Assembly: GCA_022822125.1 (NCBI GenBank)
Contig: JAJECF010000244.1
Coordinates: 1-5,576, forward strand
Reading direction: 5' to 3'
DNA from: Alphaproteobacteria bacterium
GTDB taxonomy: Bacteria; Pseudomonadota; Alphaproteobacteria; Bin95
Length of the DNA: 5,576 nt
Below, one piece after another: positions 5,435-5,576 of the stretch. A model generated the notes under the pieces. The model saw only the letters and a program-made list of their open reading frames with translations. It made no database searches and was not told the DNA's origin. Both the position numbers and the translations under genes were made by a program. Positions within the stretch are counted from its first letter, which is position 1, and each line of letters opens with the position of its first letter.

Positions 5435-5576
5435 CCTGACCCAACTTCAACAGTGACGATTAAAAGTATTTGATAGAACAGGGGGTTACACCGGCGTCGG
5501 CGGGTGTACCCACTACATTTCGTTGATTTTGGGGACGGTCAGGCTTTGTGTTCGCGCCAGTTGGGCGGGAGGGCGA
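5435..5576. other. Right-edge region without a confident gene
   Basis: These 142 bases hold no supported complete gene on either strand. They contain an AT-rich patch (5456-5480), a reasonable place for the promoter of the leftward regulator pair though no good -35/-10 pair stands out, and the bulged hairpin listed separately. Reading leftward from the right edge, two frames could be the last codons of a gene entering the window: ALPPNWREHKA with stop at 5541-5539, and RPPAQLARTQSLTVPKINEM with stop at about 5515. Neither is long enough to identify. Confidence 0.4.
5483..5511. repeat. Bulged inverted repeat (hairpin)
   Basis: GGGT-T-ACACC (5483-5492) pairs with GGTGTACCC (5503-5511), giving nine base pairs with one bulged T and a 10-base GC-rich loop. 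It lies upstream of the leftward small ORF and downstream of any gene entering from the right. It could be an operator for the winged-helix regulator, a terminator lacking a T run, or part of a mobile-element end. The pairing is read directly; the function is unknown. Confidence 0.45.

Noticed and set aside
1..5576. CRISPR array, tRNA, rRNA or insertion sequence
   Set aside because: I see no regularly spaced direct repeats, no cloverleaf-type sequence and no transposase motif or terminal repeats in the window.

Overview
The window looks like chromosomal DNA from a high-GC alphaproteobacterium. The main genes have strongly GC-biased third positions (about 70% GC in a 60-base sample at 1681-1740), and the ATP-grasp/alpha-E/transglutaminase trio is typical of that group. 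The lineage is an inference from gene content and composition, not from a marker gene.

Layout. Bases 1-813 (+) hold the end of a short-chain dehydrogenase/reductase (SDR) of the 17-beta-HSD type 4 / 3-hydroxyacyl-CoA dehydrogenase-like group. It is open at the left edge and appears to lack about 20 residues internally. Bases 863-4068 (+) hold a compact three-gene cassette: a circularly permuted ATP-grasp protein (DUF404/DUF407 type), an alpha-E domain protein (DUF403 type) and a transglutaminase-like cysteine peptidase. This is a known conserved but biochemically poorly understood system, predicted to make and trim a peptide or amide-linked product. The Anbu proteasome-like peptidase often encoded with it is absent here. 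In its place, at 4150-4851 (+), lies a six-transmembrane voltage-gated potassium channel whose first half is much poorer in GC than the cassette.

Beyond the channel, convergent on the minus strand, is a winged-helix DNA-binding protein of the HVO_A0114 type (5264-4884). Just upstream of it, overlapping by an ATGA start/stop junction, is a 57-codon open frame (5434-5261). Its C-terminal half resembles the end of TumE-type toxins, so the pair looks like a toxin-antitoxin module whose toxin is short, divergent or decayed. The last 142 bases hold no confident gene; they contain an AT-rich patch, a bulged hairpin and possibly the last codons of a gene entering from the right edge.

Working together: the three cassette genes almost certainly act in one pathway (ligation by the ATP-grasp and alpha-E proteins, processing by the cysteine peptidase). 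The SDR, the channel and the regulator pair have no obvious biochemical link to it. The composition shifts at the channel and at the right edge suggest accessory insertions beside a conserved operon.
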